A program made the position numbers and the translations under genes. This document shows, in pieces, positions 28,804 to 36,679 of a stretch of 38,158 nucleotides of DNA. Location of the stretch: IMG/VR virus record IMGVR_UViG_3300037540_000245, positions 1 through 38,158 of that record; one strand, written 5' to 3'. This DNA is from a virus. Below the pieces are notes generated by a model that saw only the letters and a list, made by a program, of their open reading frames with translations, did no database searches and was not told the DNA's origin. Numbering within the stretch: the first letter of the stretch is position 1; each line of letters opens with the position of its first letter.

Positions 28804-30105
28804 TTATATTCCTTTCGTTTCTTCACTCATGCCTAGCATGAATTGCAAGGAAGGCCAAATATGAGATTTATCTTTAATAACTGATAGTAAGAATCTAAGG
28901 TCTTTGTTAATCCAAAATTTTCCATCTTTAGATAAAGTACTTTCTTGAAACTTCCATTTTTTCTTACATTCGGGAAGTAAACTAGAAAAACCATAGTCAT
29001 AATCAGGAGTAGGTTTGATTTCAATGTAGCTTAACATATTTATTTTCTTTAATATCATATCTTCTATTGCTGAAATAGCTCTTAATGGTTCCCAATCTTC
29101 CCCATCAGAACAGTAGATGGTATAGATATTCCATTCATCAAGTGGATATTCGGTATCTATAATATAATTGGCTTTTCTAAAAGCAGATTCAGCTAAAGTT
29201 CCCCCCGTTTCACCACCATGAAAGAATGTATCTTCATCAACCTCTTTAGCTGTTTCAGTATGTTGAATAAATCTAATTTCTACAGCTTCATATTGTTTTC
29301 TTAACCATGAGACCATCCAAAATAAAAGACTTTTCATGAGATATTTTTTATCAGAAGTCATAGACCCTGATACATCCATAAGAGCAAAAACAACAGCTTT
29401 AGAGCAGATTTCAACATCTTCTTTAATCTGCTTATATCTTATATCATCATCATGAATAAGAAATCCTGAATCTTCATTTTCTGTATCAAATTCTCCATTT
29501 TTAATAATCTTGATTGCATTTTCAATATCACCTTTGGATTGATGGAGTGCTTTACCTGCATCTTCATAAGAACACTTTGTTTGTTCCATTATTTCTTGGA
29601 TAAAAAGGACGTTTCTTTTTATTGCTTCCTTCATAGTCCTTTTTTTATGAATTCTTGAATAGACTCCCTTTTTTGAAATAGCTTCAAATTTCCATCCTTT
29701 GGGGATTTCAATAGCATTTTTCTTTTTTGGATCAAGCCAAGGCAACCCTAAGTCTTCAAACATAACATCTAACAGATAATCAACATCAACTTCAGCTTCC
29801 ATATCTTGACCAATACCACTACCTTTTCCGGGGTTTCCTTTGCCTTGTCTTCTTCCAATTATATCCCCCGGTTGACCATCACCTTGACCAAGACCACCAC
29901 CTTTTCCACCATAAATAAAGCTGTAGTCTTTTAATCCTTTTACAGGAACACGAACTTTTTTCTTTCCTTGAGTAGTTATAATGGATTCATTGCCTATAAC
30001 ATTTCGAACATTTTTTCTGATAGCTTCGTCAATTTTATGTTGGTGACGTTTAGCATCTTTTAAACCTTTTTTTATTTCCCAATCATCATGATAGACAATG
30101 CTCAT
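28804..30105 (-). CDS. yeaH: YeaH/YhbH (DUF444) protein with VWA domain and UBA-like insertion
   Basis: 433 residues. The N-terminus (YHDDWEIKKGLKDAKRHQHK) and a Gly-rich linker at 66-100 (GGGLGQGDGQPGDIIGRR) are typical of DUF444. The VWA domain has its MIDAS: DVSGS at 244-248, a Thr in GGTLAE near 303, and YCSDGEDW near 331-338. Between the basic KKRTMKEAIKRN block and the VWA domain, residues about 168-203 (EQTKCSYEDAGKALHQSKGD, then IENAIKII) look like a UBA domain, which I do not expect in bacterial YeaH. Partner of PrkA; the cellular role is tied to nitrogen starvation and stationary phase in E. coli. Confidence 0.9.
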   Translation of the reverse strand: MSIVYHDDWEIKKGLKDAKRHQHKIDEAIRKNVRNVIGNESIITTQGKKKVRVPVKGLKDYSFIYGGKGGGLGQGDGQPGDIIGRRQGKGNPGKGSGIGQDMEAEVDVDYLLDVMFEDLGLPWLDPKKKNAIEIPKGWKFEAISKKGVYSRIHKKRTMKEAIKRNVLFIQEIMEQTKCSYEDAGKALHQSKGDIENAIKIIKNGEFDTENEDSGFLIHDDDIRYKQIKEDVEICSKAVVFALMDVSGSMTSDKKYLMKSLLFWMVSWLRKQYEAVEIRFIQHTETAKEVDEDTFFHGGETGGTLAESAFRKANYIIDTEYPLDEWNIYTIYCSDGEDWEPLRAISAIEDMILKKINMLSYIEIKPTPDYDYGFSSLLPECKKKWKFQESTLSKDGKFWINKDLRFLLSVIKDKSHIWPSLQFMLGMSEETKGI

Positions 30106-30115
30106 TATTATCCTT

Positions 30116-30367
30116 TCAAACTGCCATTCTTTCTTCTTCTAATCGGTCTTGTGAAATTTTCCAAAATTTAGAATTTTCAACAGTAGGAAATCTTTTTGGT
30201 TTAATCACCTTATGATTATTATGAGAGATAGAATATTTTTTCTTTGACTCAAGATTAATAAATCTGTTTAATAAAGTTAAATGTTCTAAATCATCATTAC
30301 TAATTAATCCTTCCAAGTAAATATTATTAATCTTCATTTGAAGTTCATTAAAGTCTCCATTGCTCAT
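30116..30367 (-). CDS. Small hypothetical protein between prkA and yeaH
   Basis: 83 residues. Helical N-terminus (FNELQMKINNIYLEGLISND) and basic C-terminus (KVIKPKRFPTVENSKFWKIS). AAGGAATG precedes the ATG. It is not part of the bacterial operon as I know it, so it may be a phage-specific partner. No family recognised. Confidence 0.6.
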   Translation of the reverse strand: MSNGDFNELQMKINNIYLEGLISNDDLEHLTLLNRFINLESKKKYSISHNNHKVIKPKRFPTVENSKFWKISQDRLEEERMAV

Positions 30368-30380
30368 TAAGTTTCATTCC

Positions 30381-32363
30381 TTAGTTCTCCCTTCTCAAAA
30401 TTTCTCCGACAAAACCAAGGAGTTGTTTTGCACAATGATCACAATAACCTTTATTTCTTAAGGTTTTAAGTGCTTTATTTCTTCTTTGTTTTATTTTAGG
30501 AGAAGTGGAAACTGTATTAGCAATTGAAAGAGTAACAACATTTTTAAGATCGTTCATCAATTTTTTTTCGATTGCTTCTTTTAAAGGTTTATAGGTATCC
30601 CATGACCATTTTTTGCCTTCTTCCAATGTATCTGACTTGTAGACATATATATGTTTTCTAAATTCCCTTCTTGATTCATTAGGAACAGGAATTAATTCTT
30701 CAATTGCCCTCATAATAGCTTCATCGGGTTCTCTATGCTCCCCCGTAATCTCATCATAAACAGTTTCTTCTTTACAGAAGGCTTTACAGTTTAAGTCATA
30801 TCTCATAAAAAGTTCATCAGCTTGATCATCAAAAGCATGAATGAAAGCTTTACTTACTTCTTTTTTGGCAAATTCTTTATATTCGGAAGCAACTGATTCA
30901 TCTTTACTGATAAGAAGATTCATATAGGTTTCTTTGTCTTTTTCCTGTCCACCAATATGATGCTCAAAGTTATCTCTTAAAGCTCTAATCATATCAAGAG
31001 CAGTAATACATCCTTGATTATCATTATTACCTGTTTCAACATTTTCTTTTTGACCTAGACAAATATTGATAGCATTGATAATAAATCTTGGAGAAATACC
31101 TGACATACATTCTCCATTTTTTCTTCCTTCTTCTCTGATAGCTTTAACATCTTTATCTTTACCCTTTGTGAATTCTTCAAGGTATTCATCATTATAAAGC
31201 TTCATTTTTTTGATCAAATCAATTTTACCAGAAGTGTAAAGCCTAGTCAATATGGCAAATTGAGCAGCAACTTCTAATGCCCCCGGACTAGCATGGATAT
31301 TACAAAATTCGGATTCAGCAATGAGTTTTTTATAAATTTCAATCTCATCTTTGATGGTATCATTCCACGGAACACGAACATAGTACATCCGGTCATGCAA
31401 TGCTTCATTTTCTTGATTATTTCTGAATTTATCGAATTCGGTTTGATTGGTATGGGAAATAATAAGCTCATCAAGATACATTTGGGGAAACCCCGGAGCT
31501 TTAATGACTTGCTCTTGAGCAAGAGTAATTAAAACATGATGAAATTTAATATCAGCTTTCAAAATTTCAATGTATTCGATTACTCCCCTGTTGGCAACTT
31601 GCAGTTCACCGTCAAACTGGTATGCTCTAGGGTCTGATTCCCCAAACATATGCAGTTTAGACATATTGACCTTGCCAATCAGTTCTGTAATATCCTGACT
31701 TTTAGGATCAGAAGGAGAAAAGGTTCCAATCCCACACCTTCTTTGTTCAGAAAGTTGAAATTTCTCTACAGGCAAGTCATGCCACCTTGCAAATCCTTTT
31801 TCATCGGTAAAATTTGTATCAATATTTAACTGACAGACAGGACAAAGGGTTCCTTCAATTCTGACACCTAATTTTTCATTCCACTCAAGTCTATTTTTCA
31901 GTGGAATAGCATGTAATGGGTCTTCATGTATAGGACACCCTTTGATTCTATAAATAGGAGCATCATCTAATTCCAATCCATTTTTAATCAGATATGCAAT
32001 GGTTGACTTGCCTGAAGAAACTGGCCCCATCATCATTAAGATTCTTTTTCCGGTTTCAGTTCTTCTAGCTGCTGCTTTTAAAAACTTACATATGTCATGA
32101 ATTGCTTCATATGAACCAAAGATTTTTCCTTCAAAAAATTTATATTTTACAAGGTCTTCATATCCCTTAGTCTTTCTGTTTTCAGGTACGGGTTCAAATC
32201 CTTTTTTAAAAATCATGTCGAAGACCCTTGCAGGAGATAGCATGGATACTTCAGGGTGTTTTTGAACTAGTTCCATGTAATCAACTACAGTTCCATCCCA
32301 TTTTTTTGGCCCTTCTTCTTCCTGCTGCTGTAAAATAATTTGTCTAAAATCTTGATTCATCAT
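30381..32363 (-). CDS. prkA: PrkA/YeaG-type serine protein kinase (AAA+ fold)
   Basis: 660 residues (E. coli YeaG 644). Walker A is GPVSSGKS at 113-120 (GPVGGGKS in most relatives), followed by KGCPIHEDPLHAIP, and CPVC at 174-177. Later blocks IGTFSPSDPKSQDITELIGK, NRGVIEYIEILKAD, and HALL-type TLAQEQVIKAPGF fit the PrkA AAA domain; the C-terminus (EEGKKWSWDTYKPLKEAIEK) fits the PrkA C-terminal domain. PrkA proteins act with YeaH and SpoVR in stress responses; kinase or protease activity has been reported. GGAG lies 8 bases before the first ATG. The gene looks intact. Confidence 0.95.
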   Translation of the reverse strand: MMNQDFRQIILQQQEEEGPKKWDGTVVDYMELVQKHPEVSMLSPARVFDMIFKKGFEPVPENRKTKGYEDLVKYKFFEGKIFGSYEAIHDICKFLKAAARRTETGKRILMMMGPVSSGKSTIAYLIKNGLELDDAPIYRIKGCPIHEDPLHAIPLKNRLEWNEKLGVRIEGTLCPVCQLNIDTNFTDEKGFARWHDLPVEKFQLSEQRRCGIGTFSPSDPKSQDITELIGKVNMSKLHMFGESDPRAYQFDGELQVANRGVIEYIEILKADIKFHHVLITLAQEQVIKAPGFPQMYLDELIISHTNQTEFDKFRNNQENEALHDRMYYVRVPWNDTIKDEIEIYKKLIAESEFCNIHASPGALEVAAQFAILTRLYTSGKIDLIKKMKLYNDEYLEEFTKGKDKDVKAIREEGRKNGECMSGISPRFIINAINICLGQKENVETGNNDNQGCITALDMIRALRDNFEHHIGGQEKDKETYMNLLISKDESVASEYKEFAKKEVSKAFIHAFDDQADELFMRYDLNCKAFCKEETVYDEITGEHREPDEAIMRAIEELIPVPNESRREFRKHIYVYKSDTLEEGKKWSWDTYKPLKEAIEKKLMNDLKNVVTLSIANTVSTSPKIKQRRNKALKTLRNKGYCDHCAKQLLGFVGEILRREN

Positions 32364-32364
32364 A

Positions 32365-32853
32365 CTAATGCTCCTTCTTAATGTTTTCTATTTGGTGTAT
32401 TTCTTTTGGTTTTTTATTTTCTAAAACTTTAAGCAAATCTTCTCTTGTAGTAAGAAGAACATTGGTTTGGTTCATAGGTCTGATTACTTTTTGTTCTTTT
32501 ATTTCTATTTCTTTAGCTTTTAGCTGAACTAATGCTTTTCTTATTAAAAGATATTCACCATAATTTCTATCTGATATGATTTCTTTTGATGCTTGAGTAA
32601 TAGAATTTATAATACCAAATGCTACTTCAGATAATCTTGCACTAAAATTACCATTATTCATTTCATGTTGAATTTTTTCAAGAAGCTGATTAGCATTATG
32701 GATATTATTCTTTAATGCTTCTAATGGATCATCATACCCTATATCAGTTTGAAAGTCAATATTTTTTTGTTCAAGGTCTCTATCTATTTGATCCTCTACA
32801 TTAAAGATATCGTTTAATCCATCTAAATTTATTTCTTGTGTATTGGTTGGCAT
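32365..32853 (-). CDS. Hypothetical first gene of the prkA operon
   Basis: 162 residues from the ATG at 32853, with GGAGGA 8 bases upstream; an in-frame ATG at 32871 has only an A-run before it. Acidic N-terminus, then helices with coiled-coil character (ALKNNIHNANQLLEKIQHEM; LIRKALVQLKAKEIEIKEQK). It ends 1 base before the PrkA gene. No family recognised; an adaptor for PrkA is possible. Confidence 0.6.
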   Translation of the reverse strand: MPTNTQEINLDGLNDIFNVEDQIDRDLEQKNIDFQTDIGYDDPLEALKNNIHNANQLLEKIQHEMNNGNFSARLSEVAFGIINSITQASKEIISDRNYGEYLLIRKALVQLKAKEIEIKEQKVIRPMNQTNVLLTTREDLLKVLENKKPKEIHQIENIKKEH

Positions 32854-32894
32854 ATATGATAAATCCTCCATGTTTTTTTTTAATCTATCATATA

Positions 32895-32902
32895 TATTTA
32901 TA
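32895..32902 (-). promoter_or_regulatory. T4-type late promoter (TATAAATA) of the prkA operon
   Basis: TATAAATA on the minus strand, expected start near 32888, about 35 bases before the ATG at 32853. A second candidate lies upstream: TTGACA (32942-32937), 17 bases, TAGAGA (32919-32914), a weaker sigma-70 match. The operon may thus be expressed both early and late. Confidence 0.6.
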
Positions 32903-32951
32903 GTTTTCTTAATTCTCTATCATATTTTTTTGTTTCTGTCAATAAATTTCA

Positions 32952-32980
32952 TTAACATTTTGGTATTTTCGTGATATTAT
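32952..32980 (+). promoter_or_regulatory. Sigma-70 promoter of the dCMP deaminase operon
   Basis: TTAACA (32952-32957), 17 bases, TATTAT (32975-32980), about 17-24 bases before the start codon. It diverges from the prkA operon promoters. Confidence 0.6.
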
Positions 32981-33003
32981 AAGAAAAAAAGGAGAAATAT
33001 GCT

Positions 33004-33498
33004 GTGGATATGAAAAATAATGAATTAATGAAAAGACCACCTTGGGATGAATATTTTATGGAAATAGCTGAAGTAGTGGCTAAAAGATCAACTTGTTTAA
33101 GAAGGGCAATCGGGGCTGTTGCTGTTAAAGATAAAAGGATTTTAGCAACTGGATATAATGGTCAAATATCAAAGGCTAAACATTGTCAAACTTGTCTTAG
33201 AGCAGAATTAAATGTTCCATCAGGTGAAAGACAAGAACTATGCAGAGTAATCCATGCAGAGCAAAATATAATTAGTCAAGCTGCAACTTATGGAGTATCT
33301 TTAATAGGGTCTACAGTTTATTGCACCAATAAAACTTGTAGCATGTGCTTTCGATTATTAGCTAATACACAAGTAGTCAAGATAGTTTATAAAAATAAAT
33401 ATCCTGATAAAATAGTAGATATGTTAATTGAAGAAGCAAGTTTTATAGAATCAAAAAAGGGAAAATATTTTGAAATTAAAAAGGTTAATAATGAGTAA
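33004..33498 (+). CDS. dCMP deaminase (ComEB/T4 CD family)
   Basis: 164 residues. RPPWDEYFMEIAEVVAKRST, then LRRAIGAVAVKDKRI and ATGYNGQ, are the family's opening. The zinc site is VIHAEQN (His, Glu) with KTCSMC supplying two Cys; the usual Pro before the first Cys is Thr. It converts dCMP to dUMP for thymidylate synthesis, a common phage nucleotide-pool enzyme. GGAG is best spaced for the GTG at 33004; the ATG at 33010 is the alternative. A four-codon ATG frame overlaps the start region and may couple initiation. Confidence 0.9.
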   Translation: MDMKNNELMKRPPWDEYFMEIAEVVAKRSTCLRRAIGAVAVKDKRILATGYNGQISKAKHCQTCLRAELNVPSGERQELCRVIHAEQNIISQAATYGVSLIGSTVYCTNKTCSMCFRLLANTQVVKIVYKNKYPDKIVDMLIEEASFIESKKGKYFEIKKVNNE

Positions 33499-33892
33499 AA
33501 AACTTTCTGATTTAGAAAATAGTGAGAAACAACAAATTGAACATCAGCTAGAATCACTATCAACTGAAATAGGATTAGACCCTTACGAGTCTCATGGAAC
33601 AAAAGATAATAATGTCTTAAAAAATCAAATTGGTATGTGCTATAATTGTAAATTTTTACAATATTGTAGAACAGAATTTGGTAATGTCTTTGCAAAATGT
33701 TCAGAACTTGAATTTAAGTTAAGTGGACAAAATAGAATTGAGGAATGCAATATTCATTCACCTAAAAATGTGCTATCTTTAAGTGAGATGTATAATATGG
33801 CATATCTTATAGAAGCATCAGAAGAAAAGGTTAAAGGATTTATTACTACAGATAAAAAATATATGAAAAAAGAAAGGGAGTCCAAAGATTAA
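33491..33892 (+). CDS. Cys-rich hypothetical protein
   Basis: 133 residues from the ATG at 33491, overlapping the deaminase stop by 8 bases with AAAAGG upstream. Cysteines at MCYNCKFLQYC and later FAKCSELE and ECNIHSP suggest a metal site, zinc or iron-sulphur. N-terminal helix, C-terminal basic helix. No family recognised. Its end lies within a bidirectional terminator. Confidence 0.65.
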   Translation: MSKKLSDLENSEKQQIEHQLESLSTEIGLDPYESHGTKDNNVLKNQIGMCYNCKFLQYCRTEFGNVFAKCSELEFKLSGQNRIEECNIHSPKNVLSLSEMYNMAYLIEASEEKVKGFITTDKKYMKKERESKD

Positions 33893-33904
33893 TGAACTCC
33901 CTTT
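33873..33904. terminator. Bidirectional terminator between convergent genes
   Basis: Arms AAAGGGAGT (33873-33881) and ACTCCCTTT (33896-33904) with a 14-base loop. TTTTATT follows on the plus strand; CTTTTTTC follows on the minus strand. It ends the deaminase operon and the capsid gene transcript. Confidence 0.8.
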
Positions 33905-33943
33905 TATTCGTAGCTTCAAAGTCTTCCTACAGCTAAACCCTTA

Positions 33944-35188
33944 TTATTGAGGAATATTAGTCAACTGAACCATCTGATAATATTCTCTTGCTCCGAACAA
34001 GTGGTTATGAATTGCATATCTACTCATAAGTCCTACAGTCGGATGGAACGAATTCTCAAAGACTGCTCTACTTGCAAGCAACTGGATATAAGGTAGATAA
34101 ATTACACCCGTATCATACTCTGATGGCCCTTTATACCCTACAATAAACTGGTCTCTACTCTCAAAGGTATCTCTATAAACTACAAGTCTACCGTCAAGTG
34201 AACCAATTCTGGAAACACCCGTAGGTTGTGTGGTTACATCCCCTGGAACGGGAGCAATAGCAAAAGCCGCTAGAGTTTCAAGAATAGCAACACCTCTTGG
34301 ATTACCAACAATCCAATTACCTGAACCCCTACGTGTATTGATTGCAATGTCTTGGGTACGTCTGATGATGTGGTGATATAGCTCTCTATATCTTTCCATT
34401 TCCCATCTACCCTTAACACCTTGAGCACTTGCTAGGAAATCCCATGTGGTATCATACCCTGATACTCCCCTAACTGTGGCATCAATAGCTGCAATAAGTT
34501 CACGGTCAATTTCTTGAGTGATTTCATAGGCAAGAATGTCCATCATTTCTTCCTCAAGATCAAGGCCATGCATAGCTTTCAAGTCTTGAGCAATCTCAAG
34601 AGACCATCTGCTTCTCAACTTTCTAGTTTTTGCTTCTACTTGTGTTTTCTCAACTGTTAGGTTGACCTCACGAATATGATCACCTGAACCTAGTCCAAGA
34701 CCAATATCATTGCCAACACCTGAACCTGCTTTTGAACCAAGCACCTCACCTGCTGATGTGATATATGACCCTGAGAAAGTGGAGTCAATGTTATTGTACC
34801 CCAATTCAGTAGAGTTAGCTACATATGTTCCGAATGATGTACCTGCTCTAAATCTCAATGCAAATGCAAGACCAACTGGCCCTGTCAATGGCTGAACACC
34901 GACTAACTGATGAGCTACCAATTCAGGGAATGTTCTTCGAACCATCGGTACAGCAATTTTATGAAACATACCTGAAGTAGGATAGGTTGCACCGTCAATA
35001 CCTCTACCATCTCCTGCCCCTAGTGAGTCACCACTAGTATTTGTACCACCCCAACCAATTGTTTCCATAAGGAAGTTATGTTGGTTCTCAAGCATGATTG
35101 CAGTAGACTTTCTTACTCTGTCAGATTTGATTTCATCACCCTCTTTCAGAACTGCATCCCACTTTTTTACTAAATCTCTAATATTCAT
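33944..35188 (-). CDS. Major capsid protein precursor (gp23-like)
   Basis: 414 residues, shorter than T4 gp23 (521). The N-terminus (IRDLVKKWDAVLKEGDEI) and NFLMETIGWGG align with the gp23 propeptide and its cleavage region (FLTE then AEIGGD). VRRTFPELVAHQLVGVQPLT followed by GPVGLAFALRFRAG matches gp23's hexamer-forming start (RRAIPNLIAFDICGVQPM...GQVFALR). Predicted prohead-protease cut after Glu42 (L-M-E). AGGAGG lies 8 bases before the ATG, the strongest ribosome site in the window, as expected for the most abundant virion protein. It follows the scaffold gene. Confidence 0.9.
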   Translation of the reverse strand: MNIRDLVKKWDAVLKEGDEIKSDRVRKSTAIMLENQHNFLMETIGWGGTNTSGDSLGAGDGRGIDGATYPTSGMFHKIAVPMVRRTFPELVAHQLVGVQPLTGPVGLAFALRFRAGTSFGTYVANSTELGYNNIDSTFSGSYITSAGEVLGSKAGSGVGNDIGLGLGSGDHIREVNLTVEKTQVEAKTRKLRSRWSLEIAQDLKAMHGLDLEEEMMDILAYEITQEIDRELIAAIDATVRGVSGYDTTWDFLASAQGVKGRWEMERYRELYHHIIRRTQDIAINTRRGSGNWIVGNPRGVAILETLAAFAIAPVPGDVTTQPTGVSRIGSLDGRLVVYRDTFESRDQFIVGYKGPSEYDTGVIYLPYIQLLASRAVFENSFHPTVGLMSRYAIHNHLFGAREYYQMVQLTNIPQ

Positions 35189-35240
35189 AATCTTACCTCC
35201 TGTTTTATTATACTCATACTCTTACTAAACAGTTTGGTTT

Positions 35241-36056
35241 TTACAGTTTATTTTCCTTCAGAACAGAAACATATGTCTTTAAATGAGCATTGAAAGGATT
35301 GCTATCATCGTCTTCATCTAACTTATCATCTCCGTCTTCGTTAATGACTTTACCCTTTCCCTTTTCATCAGACTCATCTTTCTTGTCCTTGTCCTTTTTC
35401 TTCTTCTTCTTTTTTTCATCATCATCATCATCATCGTTATCATCATCATCATCATCATCTGACTTATATGCTTCAACGATCATGTCAAACTTTCTGTCAA
35501 TCTCACTTCGGTCACTGACACCCTCTAACATCTGAAAAACGTGGGTCTTCTGCCCTTCTGTAAGACCATCAGACTTTCTTCTAACATAAAGCTCTGCTGC
35601 TAAATCTTGTGCATCTTTGGTTACATCTAATTTACCAGAAATAGACTCATCTAGCTCTTTTCGTAGTCTCTGAATTTCTGCTTTAGCTTCTTTTAACAAA
35701 GCTTTGATTTCCTCATCTAACAGACCTTCATCAACTCCAAGTCTTACCTTAAACTGCTCAATTAGATCAGCATAAAGTTCTCCCTTACGTGCATACTCAA
35801 GGACTTTATCAGGGATGGTCAATTCTTGTTCAAGAATCTCATCTACAAAATTTGAAAACTTAGAAGTAATGTCTTCTTTGTAAGCATCAAATTTTTGTTC
35901 ATACTGCTCAATAAGCTGATCCCTTTCCGATTGTAGCTTCTCGTCAAGTGCTTCTTTGGCTTTAAGTTCAATCAAAGTTTCTAATTTCTCTTTGATTGCT
36001 TGCTGTTCTTTCTCATCCAATTTCTGTACACCTAACATCTCAAGAAGTTTTTCCAT
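35241..36056 (-). CDS. Prohead scaffold/core protein (gp22-like)
   Basis: 271 residues (T4 gp22 has 269). Almost wholly helical and charged with coiled coil (EKEQQAIKEKLETLIELKAK; EEIKALLKEAKAEIQRLRKE). Near residues 200-225 a run of Asp is followed by a run of Lys, a low-complexity stretch not seen in T4 gp22. Directly upstream of the capsid gene, as gene 22 is in T4. It forms the inner core of the prohead and is expected to be degraded by the prohead protease. Two late promoters precede it. Confidence 0.85.
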   Translation of the reverse strand: MEKLLEMLGVQKLDEKEQQAIKEKLETLIELKAKEALDEKLQSERDQLIEQYEQKFDAYKEDITSKFSNFVDEILEQELTIPDKVLEYARKGELYADLIEQFKVRLGVDEGLLDEEIKALLKEAKAEIQRLRKELDESISGKLDVTKDAQDLAAELYVRRKSDGLTEGQKTHVFQMLEGVSDRSEIDRKFDMIVEAYKSDDDDDDDNDDDDDDEKKKKKKKDKDKKDESDEKGKGKVINEDGDDKLDEDDDSNPFNAHLKTYVSVLKENKL

Positions 36057-36092
36057 AAGCTATATACCTCCTATAATTGATTTCCTACTATA

Positions 36093-36109
36093 TATTTATA
36101 GTATTTATA
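36093..36109 (-). promoter_or_regulatory. Tandem T4-type late promoters of the scaffold-capsid operon
   Basis: TATAAATA twice on the minus strand, at 36109-36102 and 36100-36093, offset by 9 bases. The doubled element fits the need for very high expression of scaffold and capsid protein. Confidence 0.75.
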
Positions 36110-36118
36110 CAAAGTGAA

Positions 36119-36160
36119 CAAAAAAAGCCCAAATGTCAGAAATAATCCAACACTTGAGCT
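36119..36160 (-). terminator. Terminator upstream of the scaffold operon
   Basis: Arms 36150-36160 and 36126-36136 form an 11-bp stem with two G-U pairs and a 13-base loop, followed on the minus strand by seven T residues (36126-36120). It ends the transcript of the leader-bearing genes at 36191 and above, separating them from the scaffold. Confidence 0.75.
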
Positions 36161-36190
36161 TCCCATTTACCTGCTAGCTAAAAATTAAAA

Positions 36191-36661
36191 TCAATATCTT
36201 TTCTTTAGATTCCCTGAACTAACTAAACTTTGCCCTATTAGTTCTCTAAATATATCATGGAGAAATGCTGTTCCATAATTCTTAATAAACATATTAGCAT
36301 CTTTATTCAACTTATACTTCTTTTTTATTGCATCTTCAGATTTCTTTATTCTAGGAATAATATCATTCATTACGATTTTATTTACATCAATTCTGATATC
36401 TTTTAAAATCTTTTCTTTTAATTCAGAATCATCTACAAAATCTTTAATGCCTTCCTTAACTATTTCAGAACGTATATCATTAGGTTTAGCCAAGTCATTT
36501 TTCAGAAATTTTTCTTCCATATCTTCCATTTCTTTTTTTGACATTGGCTTTTTATTAGCTTTTTTGCCTTTAACATACAAATCCCATTTTGATTCATCTA
36601 TTCCTATTCCAAGAATGCTTGTCTTATAAGCACCAAGAATCTTTTCATTTAATTCATCCAT
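36191..36661 (-). CDS. Leader-bearing protein, class 3 (MDELNEKILGAY)
   Basis: 156 residues. The first 18 (MDELNEKILGAYKTSILG) are nearly identical to those of the next gene upstream, and GIDES supplies an I-D-E cleavage motif at about 20-23. The body is basic and helical (DLYVKGKKANKKPMSKKEME) and unrelated to its neighbour's. AGGAG precedes the ATG. Sited next to the scaffold gene, it is a good candidate for a prohead-core or internal protein. Confidence 0.65.
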   Translation of the reverse strand: MDELNEKILGAYKTSILGIGIDESKWDLYVKGKKANKKPMSKKEMEDMEEKFLKNDLAKPNDIRSEIVKEGIKDFVDDSELKEKILKDIRIDVNKIVMNDIIPRIKKSEDAIKKKYKLNKDANMFIKNYGTAFLHDIFRELIGQSLVSSGNLKKRY

Positions 36662-36675
36662 GATTACTCCTATTT
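36606..36675 (-). repeat. 70-bp leader repeat, copy 1
   Basis: Matches 37188-37257 at 67 of 70 positions. It spans the ribosome site, start codon and leader codons, but the genes diverge beyond it. Confidence 0.85.
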
Positions 36676-36679
36676 CATA

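Noticed and set aside
35290-35535. Plus-strand open frame rich in Ser and Phe opposite the scaffold gene
   Set aside because: It reflects the Asp and Lys runs of the scaffold protein read backwards; no initiation signals.
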